Source of the DNA: Tychonema litorale BBK16
GTDB taxonomy: Bacteria > Cyanobacteriota > Cyanobacteriia > Cyanobacteriales > Microcoleaceae
Direction: 5' to 3'
Length of the DNA stretch: 46,312 bases
NCBI RefSeq assembly: GCF_021648855.1
Contig: NZ_JAKJHX010000032.1
Coordinates: forward strand, 1-46,312
Shown: positions 18,392 through 27,200 of the stretch, piece by piece
Position numbering within the stretch: position 1 is the first letter of the stretch
How the letters are laid out: each line of letters starts with the position of its first letter
Translations under genes and position numbers: made by a program
The notes under the pieces: generated by a model
The model's input: only the letters and a program-made list of their open reading frames with translations
The model's database searches: none
Told to the model about the DNA's origin: nothing

Positions 18392-18784
18392 TTAAAACTC
18401 AACAATACATAATTCAAACTCAGTGCAGAGTTCTTCTTTCGTCATCAATCCCTGTACTACTTGCATAACTAGATTGTAGACTCGATCGTCTGTTAAATTC
18501 AAAGAAAAGCCATTCAAACGCAAAAATGTATCTGTTACCGCAAAAGCCGATCGCTTATTACCGTCAATAAACGGATGATTCATCGCTATGTGGTAGAGAT
18601 AAGCAGCAGCTTGTGCGGCAATTGTCGGATGCAAATATTCACCACCAAAAGTTGCTTGTGGTTGAGCTAAAGCAGATTCTAACAAACCTTCGTCTCTGAC
18701 ACCAGGAGTGCCACCAAAACTAGAAATTTGGTCATCATGAAGTTCTAGCACTTCCTCTAAAGATATAAATTTAGGAGTTTGCAA
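18392..18784 (-). CDS. doc: Doc (death-on-curing) family toxin, Fic fold
   Basis: This 130-residue protein has the Doc/Fic active-site motif HPFIDGNKR at residues 70-78. Doc-type toxins of plasmid and chromosomal TA modules phosphorylate elongation factor Tu and stop translation. The start codon overlaps the end of the upstream antitoxin gene by 14 bases, so the pair is translated together. Full length and an intact motif suggest an active toxin. Confidence 0.9.
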   Translation of the reverse strand: MQTPKFISLEEVLELHDDQISSFGGTPGVRDEGLLESALAQPQATFGGEYLHPTIAAQAAAYLYHIAMNHPFIDGNKRSAFAVTDTFLRLNGFSLNLTDDRVYNLVMQVVQGLMTKEELCTEFELCIVEF

Positions 18785-18962
18785 GGCGACGGTAAACCTC
18801 CTCTCGTTCTTTTTTAGATGCTAAATAGGCTTTCCAAACATCGCTTTTTTGGGTTTTAGCGCTGTGCTTTGTCTGTAAAGTGAGGACAAATTCCAGCACT
18901 TCTGCCATTGCGGATTCTGGCACTTGGTTTAGTTCTTGGAGAATCTGTTCTTTTGTGGTCAT
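18771..18962 (-). CDS. DUF2281-like antitoxin of the Doc pair
   Basis: This 63-residue protein reads MTTKEQILQELNQVPESAMAEVLEFVL, typical of small DUF2281-type antitoxins. The charged C-terminal tail (KKEREEVYRRLANS) would wrap the toxin. It is the first gene of the pair and overlaps doc by 14 bases. GGAGGAAAC at 18964-18972 is a good ribosome binding site. TA antitoxins usually repress their own promoter, which would lie in the repeat-rich region to the right. Confidence 0.82.
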   Translation of the reverse strand: MTTKEQILQELNQVPESAMAEVLEFVLTLQTKHSAKTQKSDVWKAYLASKKEREEVYRRLANS

Positions 18963-19010
18963 GTTTCCTCCTAATTATCTTACAACCAGTTTACAACTTA
19001 TTTCCCTTTC

Positions 19011-19064
19011 TTAGTCCGCGAAGGTGGACTTTGTTTCTGTAGTCGCGGTTTCAACCGCCGAGCG
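19011..19064. repeat. TTAGTCCGCGAAGG...GGTTTCAACCGCCG repeat
   Basis: This unit is repeated at 24185-24234, and its second half recurs at 19206-19241. It holds two palindromic pieces (GTCCGCGAAGGTGGAC and CGCGGTTTCAACCGCCG). It sits between the antitoxin gene and cobA-hemD. Confidence 0.8.
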
Positions 19065-19081
19065 ATCAAATCCGTCTGCAT

Positions 19082-19202
19082 CGGAATGATATAAACGGAG
19101 AAGATGGAGGAGACGGCAGTGCCGTGTTCCCATAATTGATCGTGGTAGGGACACGGCACTGCCGTCTCCTCTATATTATTCCGGCGTAGCCGGAATTGAT
19201 AT
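19082..19202. repeat. Composite hairpin repeat, copy D
   Basis: A half copy of hairpin 2 (CGGAATGATATA) is followed by hairpin 1 (19109-19175, arms on CGGCAGTGCCG) and a full hairpin 2 ending GATAT at 19202. The hairpin-1 loop is altered (ATAATTGATCGTG). Confidence 0.8.
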
Positions 19203-19241
19203 GATTTCTTGTTGTCTGTAGCCACGGTTTTAACCGCCGAG

Positions 19242-20849
19242 TTATCTTTGATTTTCTGCAACCCATTGAACGATCGCATCACTCAACCCATCCAACGTAT
19301 ATTCCTGAGCTTCCACATCTACCTTACCCAATAAATCATAGCAACTTTTGGAAGTTTCCGGCCCGATCGAAGCAATGCAAACATTTTGCAACCAATCCTG
19401 AGAACCGGATAATTCCGGGCTTTGTTCGATGAGCTTACAAAAATTTTGTACAGTTTTGGAACTGGCAAATGTTATAATATTTACCGCCCGATTTTGCAGT
19501 GCAGCTAGGGCGATCGGATCGATAGTTTCGGGACAGCAAGATTGATAAGCTGGTGCTTCAATTACTTGTGCTCCTTTGGCGGTGAATTCTTTAACTAAAA
19601 CCTCTCTACCGCCGCTTTCTACTCTCGGAAATAGAATTTTACAACCCGTAGGGGCGGTGCCCCCGTGCCCGCCCTCCATGTCCCCGTGTCCCCCCTCCCA
19701 AGGGAAGTTTTCGACTAGGGAATCGGCGACAAAATTGGGCGGAATAAAGTCTGGTTGCAAAGAGTGCGATCGCAAACTCTCGGCTGTTTTCTTGCCCACA
19801 ACTGCAATTTTAATTCCGAACAAACTACGGGCATCTTTGCCGTTAGCTTCTAGTCTTTGAAAAAAACAGTCTACAGCGTTGTGGGAAGTCAGGATTAACC
19901 AATGAAAAGTTGACAATTGGTCGATCGCACTATCCAACGCTTCCCAACTCGAAGGCGGCCCAATTACCAACGCTGGCATCTCGATCACGCGAGCACCTTG
20001 TTCCTGGAGGCGATCGGCAAATGGACCCGATTGAGTCGCCGCACGGGTTACTAAAATGGTGTTTCCGGCTAGGGGTAATTGACTATTATTGGTAACAGGT
20101 ACATCAATCTGACTTGTGCTTTTTGGCTGCATGAGATATTCGCGCAATCTGACTACTTCCCCAATAATTATCACACACGGTGACAGAGATTCACCCGTTG
20201 TTTTGTGTACGATATCGGAGAGGATGCCAAGCCAAATTTGTTGTTCGGGGCGACCGCAATCTCGGATAATTGCAATGGGAGTTTGGCTAGATAATCCATG
20301 CTTTTGCAATTGCCAAACTATCTCGCCCAAATTTCGCCCTCCCATCAATATTACCAAGGTTTCTATCTTGACTAAAGCTTCCCATTCCAGATCATCAGGT
20401 TCGTGGGCGCTCATCACTGCGAAACAGCGGCTCATCACCGGATCTGTGATGGGAATTCCTGCTAGCAATGGTGCGGCAAATGCGGATGAGATTCCGGGTA
20501 TTACTTCAAAGTCACAGTCGGCTGCTTTTAATGCTTGAATTTCGGAACTGGATCGTCCAAAAATAAATGGATCGCCACTTTTGAGGCGAACTACTTGTTT
20601 GCCTATGTGACAGTGTTCTACCAGCAAACGGTTGATTTCTTGTTGCTTAGTCGAAGGCTTACCACCGCGTTTGCCGACTGCGATTTTGAGGCAATTTACA
20701 GGGATTAATTCGAGTTGGGGGATGTCGATGAGAGCATCGTAGATTAAGACTTCGGCTTGGGAGAGGAGTTTTTGCGATCGCACTGTCATCAAATCACAAT
20801 CTCCCGGCCCTGCACCAACTAGATAAACTTTCCCTTTTTGGCTTTTCAT
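19242..20849 (-). CDS. cobA-hemD: Uroporphyrinogen-III C-methyltransferase / uroporphyrinogen-III synthase fusion
   Basis: The 535-residue fusion makes the first tetrapyrrole ring (HemD part) and methylates it towards sirohaem and cobalamin (CobA part). Residues 1-255 are CobA-like: VYLVGAGPGDCDLMTVRS, the VGKRGGK site, RLKSGDPFIFGR, and MGGRNLGEIV. Residues about 265-535 are HemD-like (LVTRAATQSGPFADRLQEQGARV ... ITFASSKTVQNF). Inside HemD an unusual Gly-rich insert (PWEGGHGDMEGGHGGTAPTG) is encoded by a palindromic repeat at 19649-19701. The gene diverges from the giant glycosyltransferase gene to its right. Both enzyme parts look intact apart from the insert. Confidence 0.93.
   Translation of the reverse strand: MKSQKGKVYLVGAGPGDCDLMTVRSQKLLSQAEVLIYDALIDIPQLELIPVNCLKIAVGKRGGKPSTKQQEINRLLVEHCHIGKQVVRLKSGDPFIFGRSSSEIQALKAADCDFEVIPGISSAFAAPLLAGIPITDPVMSRCFAVMSAHEPDDLEWEALVKIETLVILMGGRNLGEIVWQLQKHGLSSQTPIAIIRDCGRPEQQIWLGILSDIVHKTTGESLSPCVIIIGEVVRLREYLMQPKSTSQIDVPVTNNSQLPLAGNTILVTRAATQSGPFADRLQEQGARVIEMPALVIGPPSSWEALDSAIDQLSTFHWLILTSHNAVDCFFQRLEANGKDARSLFGIKIAVVGKKTAESLRSHSLQPDFIPPNFVADSLVENFPWEGGHGDMEGGHGGTAPTGCKILFPRVESGGREVLVKEFTAKGAQVIEAPAYQSCCPETIDPIALAALQNRAVNIITFASSKTVQNFCKLIEQSPELSGSQDWLQNVCIASIGPETSKSCYDLLGKVDVEAQEYTLDGLSDAIVQWVAENQR
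19649..19701. repeat. GC-rich palindromic element inside hemD
   Basis: The core GTAGGGGCGGTGCCCCCGTG plus CCCGCCCT (19649-19676) is followed by CCCCGTG/TCCCCC repeats. The same core is at 25451 and 26732 in another gene. Here it is read in a frame giving HGGTAPTG. Confidence 0.85.
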
Positions 20850-20907
20850 AAATCTTTCTCAATAGTATACTTTAAAGAATCAGGAATCAGGAATAAAATA
20901 AACTATT

Positions 20908-20962
20908 CCCAATGCCCAATGCCCAATGCCCAATGCCCAACGCCCAACGCCCAACGCCCAAC
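20908..20962. repeat. Heptamer array CCCAATG / CCCAACG upstream of giant GT gene
   Basis: About eight seven-base units make the 5' extension of the next reading frame (QCPMPNAQCPTPNAQ), which is the reason for choosing the internal start 20979. Confidence 0.9.
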
Positions 20963-20978
20963 TATAAATTTTATATTT

Positions 20979-23900
20979 ATGCAGACTATCATCATCACAG
21001 CCGCCGATGCAAATTACTTTGAACTGGTGCGAGGCACTATTTTATCAGTGCGGGACAAGCCAGAGGGTGCTAATATCGCGATCGGCTTTTTCGATCTCGG
21101 CTGCACTCCCGAACAATTGGAATGGTTAGAAACACAAGTTAACTTCATTAAAACACCAGACTGGGACTTTGATTTTCCTGGTAGAAATGAAGCTCCCGAA
21201 CATTTGAAAGGACTATTAGTTAGACCTTATTTACGCAAATACTTTCCCGATTTTGATATATACCTTTGGATAGATGCGGATGCTTGGGTACAAGATTGGA
21301 AAGCCATTGATTTGTTTGTGAAAGGAGCATTGCGCCGAGGGCTAGCAATTGTTCCCGAAGTTCACAGGGCTAGCTTGCAGCAATACGGTCAACTTCCTGA
21401 ATTTTGGAAATGGGTTTATCAACAATACGAAGCTAACTTTGGTGTGGAAGTTGCCAATAAATTATACAGTTATCCCATATTAAATGCCGGAGTCTTTGCT
21501 CTCCGAAAAGATGCTTTACACTGGGATATCTGGGCAGAAAGAATCAATCAAGGATTGCAGAAATCTGGCTGCATCATGACAGATCAATTTGCTCTCAACC
21601 TTGCCGTTTACAGTGACGAATTGTTCAATCTCACTGAAATGCTCCCAGCATGGTGCAATTGGATTTTCAACGGTTTTCCGGTTTGGGACAAGCAGCGAGG
21701 CTGTTTTGTGGAGCCATATTTGCCACAGGAGGCGATCGGCATTTTGCATTTAGCTGGACGCCAGCAGCTTGACAGAATAGAATTGATGGCAACTGACGGC
21801 GATATACTGGAAATAAGCGTCCGTTACCAAACTAAAAAACAGGAAGCAGTACAAATATTTCAAGAACCCAAAATGACTTACCAACAACCTGAAATTAGCA
21901 AAAATAATTTATTACATCCAGGGGATTATATCTCGCCTGGGCTCCAAATAATTATACCTGACTCCTATTTCCCCAATATGATTGTTGCCGATCCAAATAC
22001 GAGTAACTGGCCTTATTTGCGCCGGGAAATTCCGCACAATTGGTACACAGACAAGCGTTATTCATTCATCGGGTTTTTGAGTCGCGATGAAGCACATATT
22101 CTTTACAATACAGCCTTACAATTTAAAGGTAAAAGAGCTTTAGAAATAGGTTGCTGGTTGGGCTGGTCAGCCTGTCATTTAGCCATCGCAGGAGTTGCCT
22201 TAGATGTCATCGATCCACTATTAGAAAGAGACGATATTAGGCAAAGTGTAATCGATTCAATTCAAGGCGCTCTCAATGCTAGTAACATTCAAACTAGCGT
22301 CGAGCTAATCCCCGGTTACAGCCCTCAGAGAGTAGAACAATTTGCAACTCAATTTAACCGCAAATGGTCGTTAATTTTTATTGACGGAGAACATGGAGGA
22401 TTGGGGCCTTTAAATGACGCAATTGTTTGTGAGAAATTTGCTGAAGAAGACGCGATAATTTTATTTCATGATTTAACTGCTCCCGATGTTGCTAAAGGTT
22501 TAGATTACTTGAAACAAAGGGGATGGCATACTGTAATTTATCAAACAATGCAAATTATGGGTGCTGCTTGGCGAGGCAATGTTGAACCTGTGAAACATCA
22601 ACCAGATCCGAATATTTCCTGGCAGTTGCCAGCACATTTGCAGGGCTATGATGTTAGCAGCAATCCTCAAACAGCCAGCCGAATCAGTCAAAATCAACAG
22701 TCATCTTATACAACAAATTTTTACGAGTTTATCGGACAAGGGACTCCCAGTTCAGCTCTAGAAATTATCCCGTTATTGTTAGAATTGATGCAGCCAGTTC
22801 AGCCGCAAAGCGTTGTAGATGTTGGTTGCGGTACGGGAAGTTGGTTAGCTGCTTTTCACAAGTTGGGAATTGCTGACTGTTTTGGAATAGATGGCGATTA
22901 TGTCGATCGCACTATTTTACAAATTCCTTTAAATCAGTTCCAATCCGCCGATTTAAAGCAACCGCTGCAATTAAACAGAAAGTTTGACTTAGCAATTTCC
23001 CTGGAAGTCGCGGAACACTTACCCAGTATCGCAGCCGAAAACTTTGTTAATTCCCTAACTCAACTAGCACCGATAATTCTGTTTTCAGCAGCAATACCAT
23101 TTCAAGGCGGTGTCGAACACGTTAACGAACAGTGGCCACAATATTGGGCTTATTACTTTCAGCAAAACGGTTTTGTAGTCATCGACTGCTTGAGAAAAAA
23201 GATATGGAACAATGACAAAGTAGAGCCTTGGTACGCTCAGAATATCTTAGTTTTTGTCAAACAAGAATACTTATCTAAATATCCCAGGTTAGTCAATGAA
23301 TATCAAAATACCGATCTGAATCAATTAGCGATCGTCCATCCCAAGATTTATTTTTACAGCTTACAATCTGCTAAAAGTTCGGCAGGAAATTTACAATCAG
23401 AAAGTGTCAAGCAAGTTCCCGATTCGCCACAGCTTGAAAGTCAACCTTTGATATCTGTGATTATTCCCTGTTACAATCAAGCTCATTTTTTGTCGCAAGC
23501 AGTAACTAGCGTTATCAATCAAACATACAAAAATTGGGAAATAATCATTGTCAATGATGGCAGCTTAGATACTACTAGCACAGCAGCCAAAAATTTGATA
23601 GCAGCAAATCCCCAGCATCAAATTAGGCTAATAGAACAAGCTAATCAAGGAACATCAATGGCTAGAAATACTGGCATATCGGCAGCAAACGGCGAATATA
23701 TAATGCCCTTAGATGGCGATGATATTTTAGATTCAAATGCCTTGATTTGTCTTTCAGAAATATGTCTAAAATCCAAAGTACCTTGCATAGCATTTGGATC
23801 TTATCAAATTTTTGGCGGTAATGAAAATCACACAATACCCAGTTATGATTTATATTCACCCGAAAATATCAAGCAATCTAACATGATTCACCCGTCTTCA

Positions 23901-24188
23901 CTGTATCACAAATCAGTTTGGAATTTGGTCAACGGTTACAAAGCAGAGATGAAAGAAGGTTATGAGGATTGGGAATTTTGGGTTAATTGTCACAAACATA
24001 GCATTCCTTTTTTTGGAACGAGAGAAATAGTTGTTAATTATCGTCGCGTTCATGGTTCTAGGAATGAAAAAGCTCAACCATACCATCCTAAATTGGTAGC
24101 ACAAATTGTTTCTTACAACCGGGAGCTTTACGATATCGAAAGTGTTAAAAATGCTGAAAACTTCTTGGAAAATATCGCAATTTCTTAG
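20979..24188 (+). CDS. Four-domain GT-MT-MT-GT2 protein
   Basis: This protein has 1069 residues from ATG 20979 (MQTIIITAADANYFEL). The frame opens at 20838, but the extra 47 codons are a heptamer repeat. Domain order: (1) a GT-A-like domain with the metal-binding D99-A-D101 (WIDADAW), residues about 1-285; (2) a class I methyltransferase of the methyltransferase-24 type (ALEIGCWLGWS about 384, FIDGEHGG); (3) a second methyltransferase (VVDVGCGTGSW about 612, EVAEHLP); (4) a family 2 glycosyltransferase (ISVIIPCYNQ about 825, PLDGDD, and a WEFWVN end). It probably makes or modifies a surface glycan or glycoprotein, with O-methylated sugars possible (inference). It converges on the giant TPR-GT gene with about 50 bases between them. 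Confidence 0.9.
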   Translation: MQTIIITAADANYFELVRGTILSVRDKPEGANIAIGFFDLGCTPEQLEWLETQVNFIKTPDWDFDFPGRNEAPEHLKGLLVRPYLRKYFPDFDIYLWIDADAWVQDWKAIDLFVKGALRRGLAIVPEVHRASLQQYGQLPEFWKWVYQQYEANFGVEVANKLYSYPILNAGVFALRKDALHWDIWAERINQGLQKSGCIMTDQFALNLAVYSDELFNLTEMLPAWCNWIFNGFPVWDKQRGCFVEPYLPQEAIGILHLAGRQQLDRIELMATDGDILEISVRYQTKKQEAVQIFQEPKMTYQQPEISKNNLLHPGDYISPGLQIIIPDSYFPNMIVADPNTSNWPYLRREIPHNWYTDKRYSFIGFLSRDEAHILYNTALQFKGKRALEIGCWLGWSACHLAIAGVALDVIDPLLERDDIRQSVIDSIQGALNASNIQTSVELIPGYSPQRVEQFATQFNRKWSLIFIDGEHGGLGPLNDAIVCEKFAEEDAIILFHDLTAPDVAKGLDYLKQRGWHTVIYQTMQIMGAAWRGNVEPVKHQPDPNISWQLPAHLQGYDVSSNPQTASRISQNQQSSYTTNFYEFIGQGTPSSALEIIPLLLELMQPVQPQSVVDVGCGTGSWLAAFHKLGIADCFGIDGDYVDRTILQIPLNQFQSADLKQPLQLNRKFDLAISLEVAEHLPSIAAENFVNSLTQLAPIILFSAAIPFQGGVEHVNEQWPQYWAYYFQQNGFVVIDCLRKKIWNNDKVEPWYAQNILVFVKQEYLSKYPRLVNEYQNTDLNQLAIVHPKIYFYSLQSAKSSAGNLQSESVKQVPDSPQLESQPLISVIIPCYNQAHFLSQAVTSVINQTYKNWEIIIVNDGSLDTTSTAAKNLIAANPQHQIRLIEQANQGTSMARNTGISAANGEYIMPLDGDDILDSNALICLSEICLKSKVPCIAFGSYQIFGGNENHTIPSYDLYSPENIKQSNMIHPSSLYHKSVWNLVNGYKAEMKEGYEDWEFWVNCHKHSIPFFGTREIVVNYRRVHGSRNEKAQPYHPKLVAQIVSYNRELYDIESVKNAENFLENIAIS

Positions 24189-24234
24189 TCCGCGAAGGCG
24201 GACTTGGTTTGTGTAGACGCGGTTTCAACCGCCG
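24185..24234. repeat. TTAGTCCGCGAAGG...CAACCGCCG repeat between convergent giant genes
   Basis: Second copy of the 19011 repeat. It fills the gap between the two convergent genes exactly, overlapping the stop codon of the first. Hairpin pieces make it a likely two-way terminator. Confidence 0.8.
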
Positions 24235-24236
24235 TC

Positions 24237-27200
24237 TTATCTCACATTGAGTATCACATCAAGAAAGCGCTTAACCTGTTTTTCCCAAGTCCAATCTAAC
24301 ATAAAGTTAGCCGCAGCTAAACCCCGATGTTTGGCTGATTCACGATTAGTATAAATTTGTTCTAAAGCTTCGACAACTTCATCAACATCAGACTCTCCCC
24401 AGCCTTGAATTCCGGGGAAATGAGCAGTCGGTTTAACTCGTCGCTGACTTGATAAAGGATAGCAATTGTTGCTATGAATCAAATCTAAATGACCAGTATT
24501 TGCTGATAAAATAGTAGGAATTCCACAAGCCATACTTTCCATCGCGGCTAAATTAGTGCCACCTTCGCAGCGATTGGTGAAAACGGCGGCATCGGCTTCT
24601 CGCAAAATTTGTCCGGCGAGGTGATTCGGAATTAAACCAATATCGATAAAGGAGTCCATCGGTAAACCGTTAGCAACTAACCATTGGGAAATTCCTAAAC
24701 TTCCGTCGCGGTTAACATTGGGAAGTCCGACAACGTTTCCTACTTGTTCAATTCCCAGCATATATTGAGGCCAAAAGTTGTGCCAAGTTGTTAGTAATAA
24801 TGCTTCGGGATGTTTTTTGTGAAAGCGTTTGAAAGCGGCGACGAAAATATCTTGACCTTTGCGATATTCCAGTTTGCCACCAGAGAAGATGACAAAACGA
24901 TCGCGAAATAGATTAGATTTAGGTGCAGGATGGAAAATTGCGGGGTCAATTCCTTGATTTACCATTGCCACATTTGTCAAGCCGTAGCTTCGTAAAACAT
25001 CGGCATTCCAGTTGGAACCGGCGACAATTACACTATATTTTTTGGATTTTTCGAGTGCTTCTGCTGTGATTCTGGTGTCTTCAAAAAAGATGAGTCCGAC
25101 TTGACAAGGGCTGGTAATTTGATTCTCAATTCCAGAGGATGCTAAATTGTTTCCTAAAGCGTAAAGTACGGGAAAGCTGCAATTTATCTGTTTGTCAGAA
25201 TTGGCTGTTACTAATTCCTGAAAGTTTCTCTGGTTTTCTACTAATGGTAATAACAGGGATTTGTGAAGAGGATTGATAATTTCCGAGATGGAAGGTGGTG
25301 CTAAAAGTGCAACTTCCCAAGCGGGATTTCTCAGTAGTTGCAGGGTTAAATTCATGCCGTAAATTCCCCAGCCGCTGGTGACGCTGACTGGCCAACTAAT
25401 ACCGATTCCTGTTAGTTTTATGGGTGTTTGTACAGGTTCAATCCCAGATTGTAGGGGCGGTGCCCCCGTGCCCGCCCTGTCTTGTATTCCCGTGCGTACT
25501 GTGTCTTGCAACGCTATTTTTATGCGATCGCACACACCACTCCAATCACCCGCTTTTTCCTGCCTAAACAAGCGTACAGTCGGATACCAAGGGCTATCTT
25601 CGCGTTCCAACATCCACCGCCAATCCGGTACAAATGACAACAAAATCCAAACAGGTTTGCCCAAAGCAGCGGCTAAGTGCGCTACTGAAGTATCCACACA
25701 AATTACTAAATCTAGTTGCAAAATAATGGCTGCGGTGTCAGCAAAATCTCCTAACTCTTGGCTCAAATCTGCTATTTGCTGTTGATTTAATAGATTGCGA
25801 TCGCCCGGTAACGCATCTTTCTGAAGGCTATAAAAACTCGTTCCCACAACGTCTAAGAATTGCATGAAATTACTCAATTTACACGATCTATCATGATTTT
25901 TTCGGTGCAGCGGGCCGCCCGCCCAAACAATCCCAACTTTTAGTTGATTGCTGGGTTCTATGGAAAATTTGCTTTCTTGTGGGGGAGCGATATAAGGAAT
26001 ATTAACGGGTATATTTTCCAAAGTCGTTCCCAAAATTCTGGGCAAACTCATCAGCGGCGCTTGTACTTGAAAATCTGGCAAATCCTTCGGTCTTGCTACT
26101 ACATTATCTATTCCTGCAACTCCTTCAAATAAACGCTTCAGCGACTGATGACAAGCAACAATAACTTTGCCACCTTTTTGCTTAACTAAACCTGCGTAGC
26201 GGATAAAATGAATGGTATCACCTAAACCTTGTTCCGGGTGCAGCAAAATTGTTTTTCCCTGCAAATTGTCACCATCCCAAAGCGGTTTGGCAAAATATCT
26301 GGGTTCCAATTCTTGAGTTTTCCAGCGCCATTCATACTCAGCAAAACCCCGCTGCAAATTGCCAGTCAAGAGCAATGCTAACGCTAGTCTTAAATGAGTA
26401 TTAGGCGAGTTTGAAGATTGTTTAATTGCTCGATCTAAATACTCGATCGCCTCTGCAACTTCTCCCTGTTCTTCGAGGGCGAAACCTAAATATAAGTTGG
26501 TTTCACCGTGGTTGGGATTGATTTCCAACGCTTGTTGATAATGGGAAATTGCCTCTGATATTAGCCCGTCTTCTTGTTTGAGATAGCCTAAATAGCTATG
26601 GGCTTCTGGGTACTGGGGATTAATAGCAATTACTTGTTCATATCGGGCTATGGCTGCTGCTTTCTTACCTTGTTTTTGCAGGGCATTTGCTATGTGAAAT
26701 TCTACCTGCGCGGGTGATAATAAATTAGACTGTAGGGGCAGTGCCCCCGTGCCCGCCCTGTCTGGTGGATGGTGCGTGCGGGCCCTCTCTTGCAAAGCTG
26801 TTTTTAGGCGATCGAATACTTCTTCCCAATCACCCACTGTTTGCTGCCGAAACAGGCGCACAGTGGGATACCAAGGACTATCTTCACGCTCCAACATCCA
26901 TCGCCAATCTGGCGCAAAACATAGCAAAATCCAGACTGGTTTTCCCAAGGCACCGGCTAAGTGGGCGACAGCAGTATCTACACAAATTACTAAATCTAAT
27001 TGCGATATCACCGCTGCGGTATCGGCAAAATCGTTTAAATTGTCGCTTAAATCTGTGACTGGAATTTGATTTAATAAAGTGCGATCGCCCGCCGATAATT
27101 CTTTCTGAATATTATAAAAACTCGCTCCTGGAATATCTAACAATTTCAGAAAATAGCTTAAATAAGTCGATCGCGTAAAATCCTTCAAATGTTCCGAACT

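Noticed and set aside
18998..19282. 94-residue minus-strand frame
   Set aside because: Made mostly of two repeat families; no motif.
20838..20978. Longer start of the GT-MT-MT-GT2 gene
   Set aside because: The extra codons are a heptamer array (QCPTPNAQRP) and overlap the opposite cobA-hemD start; ATG 20979 gives the proper domain start.
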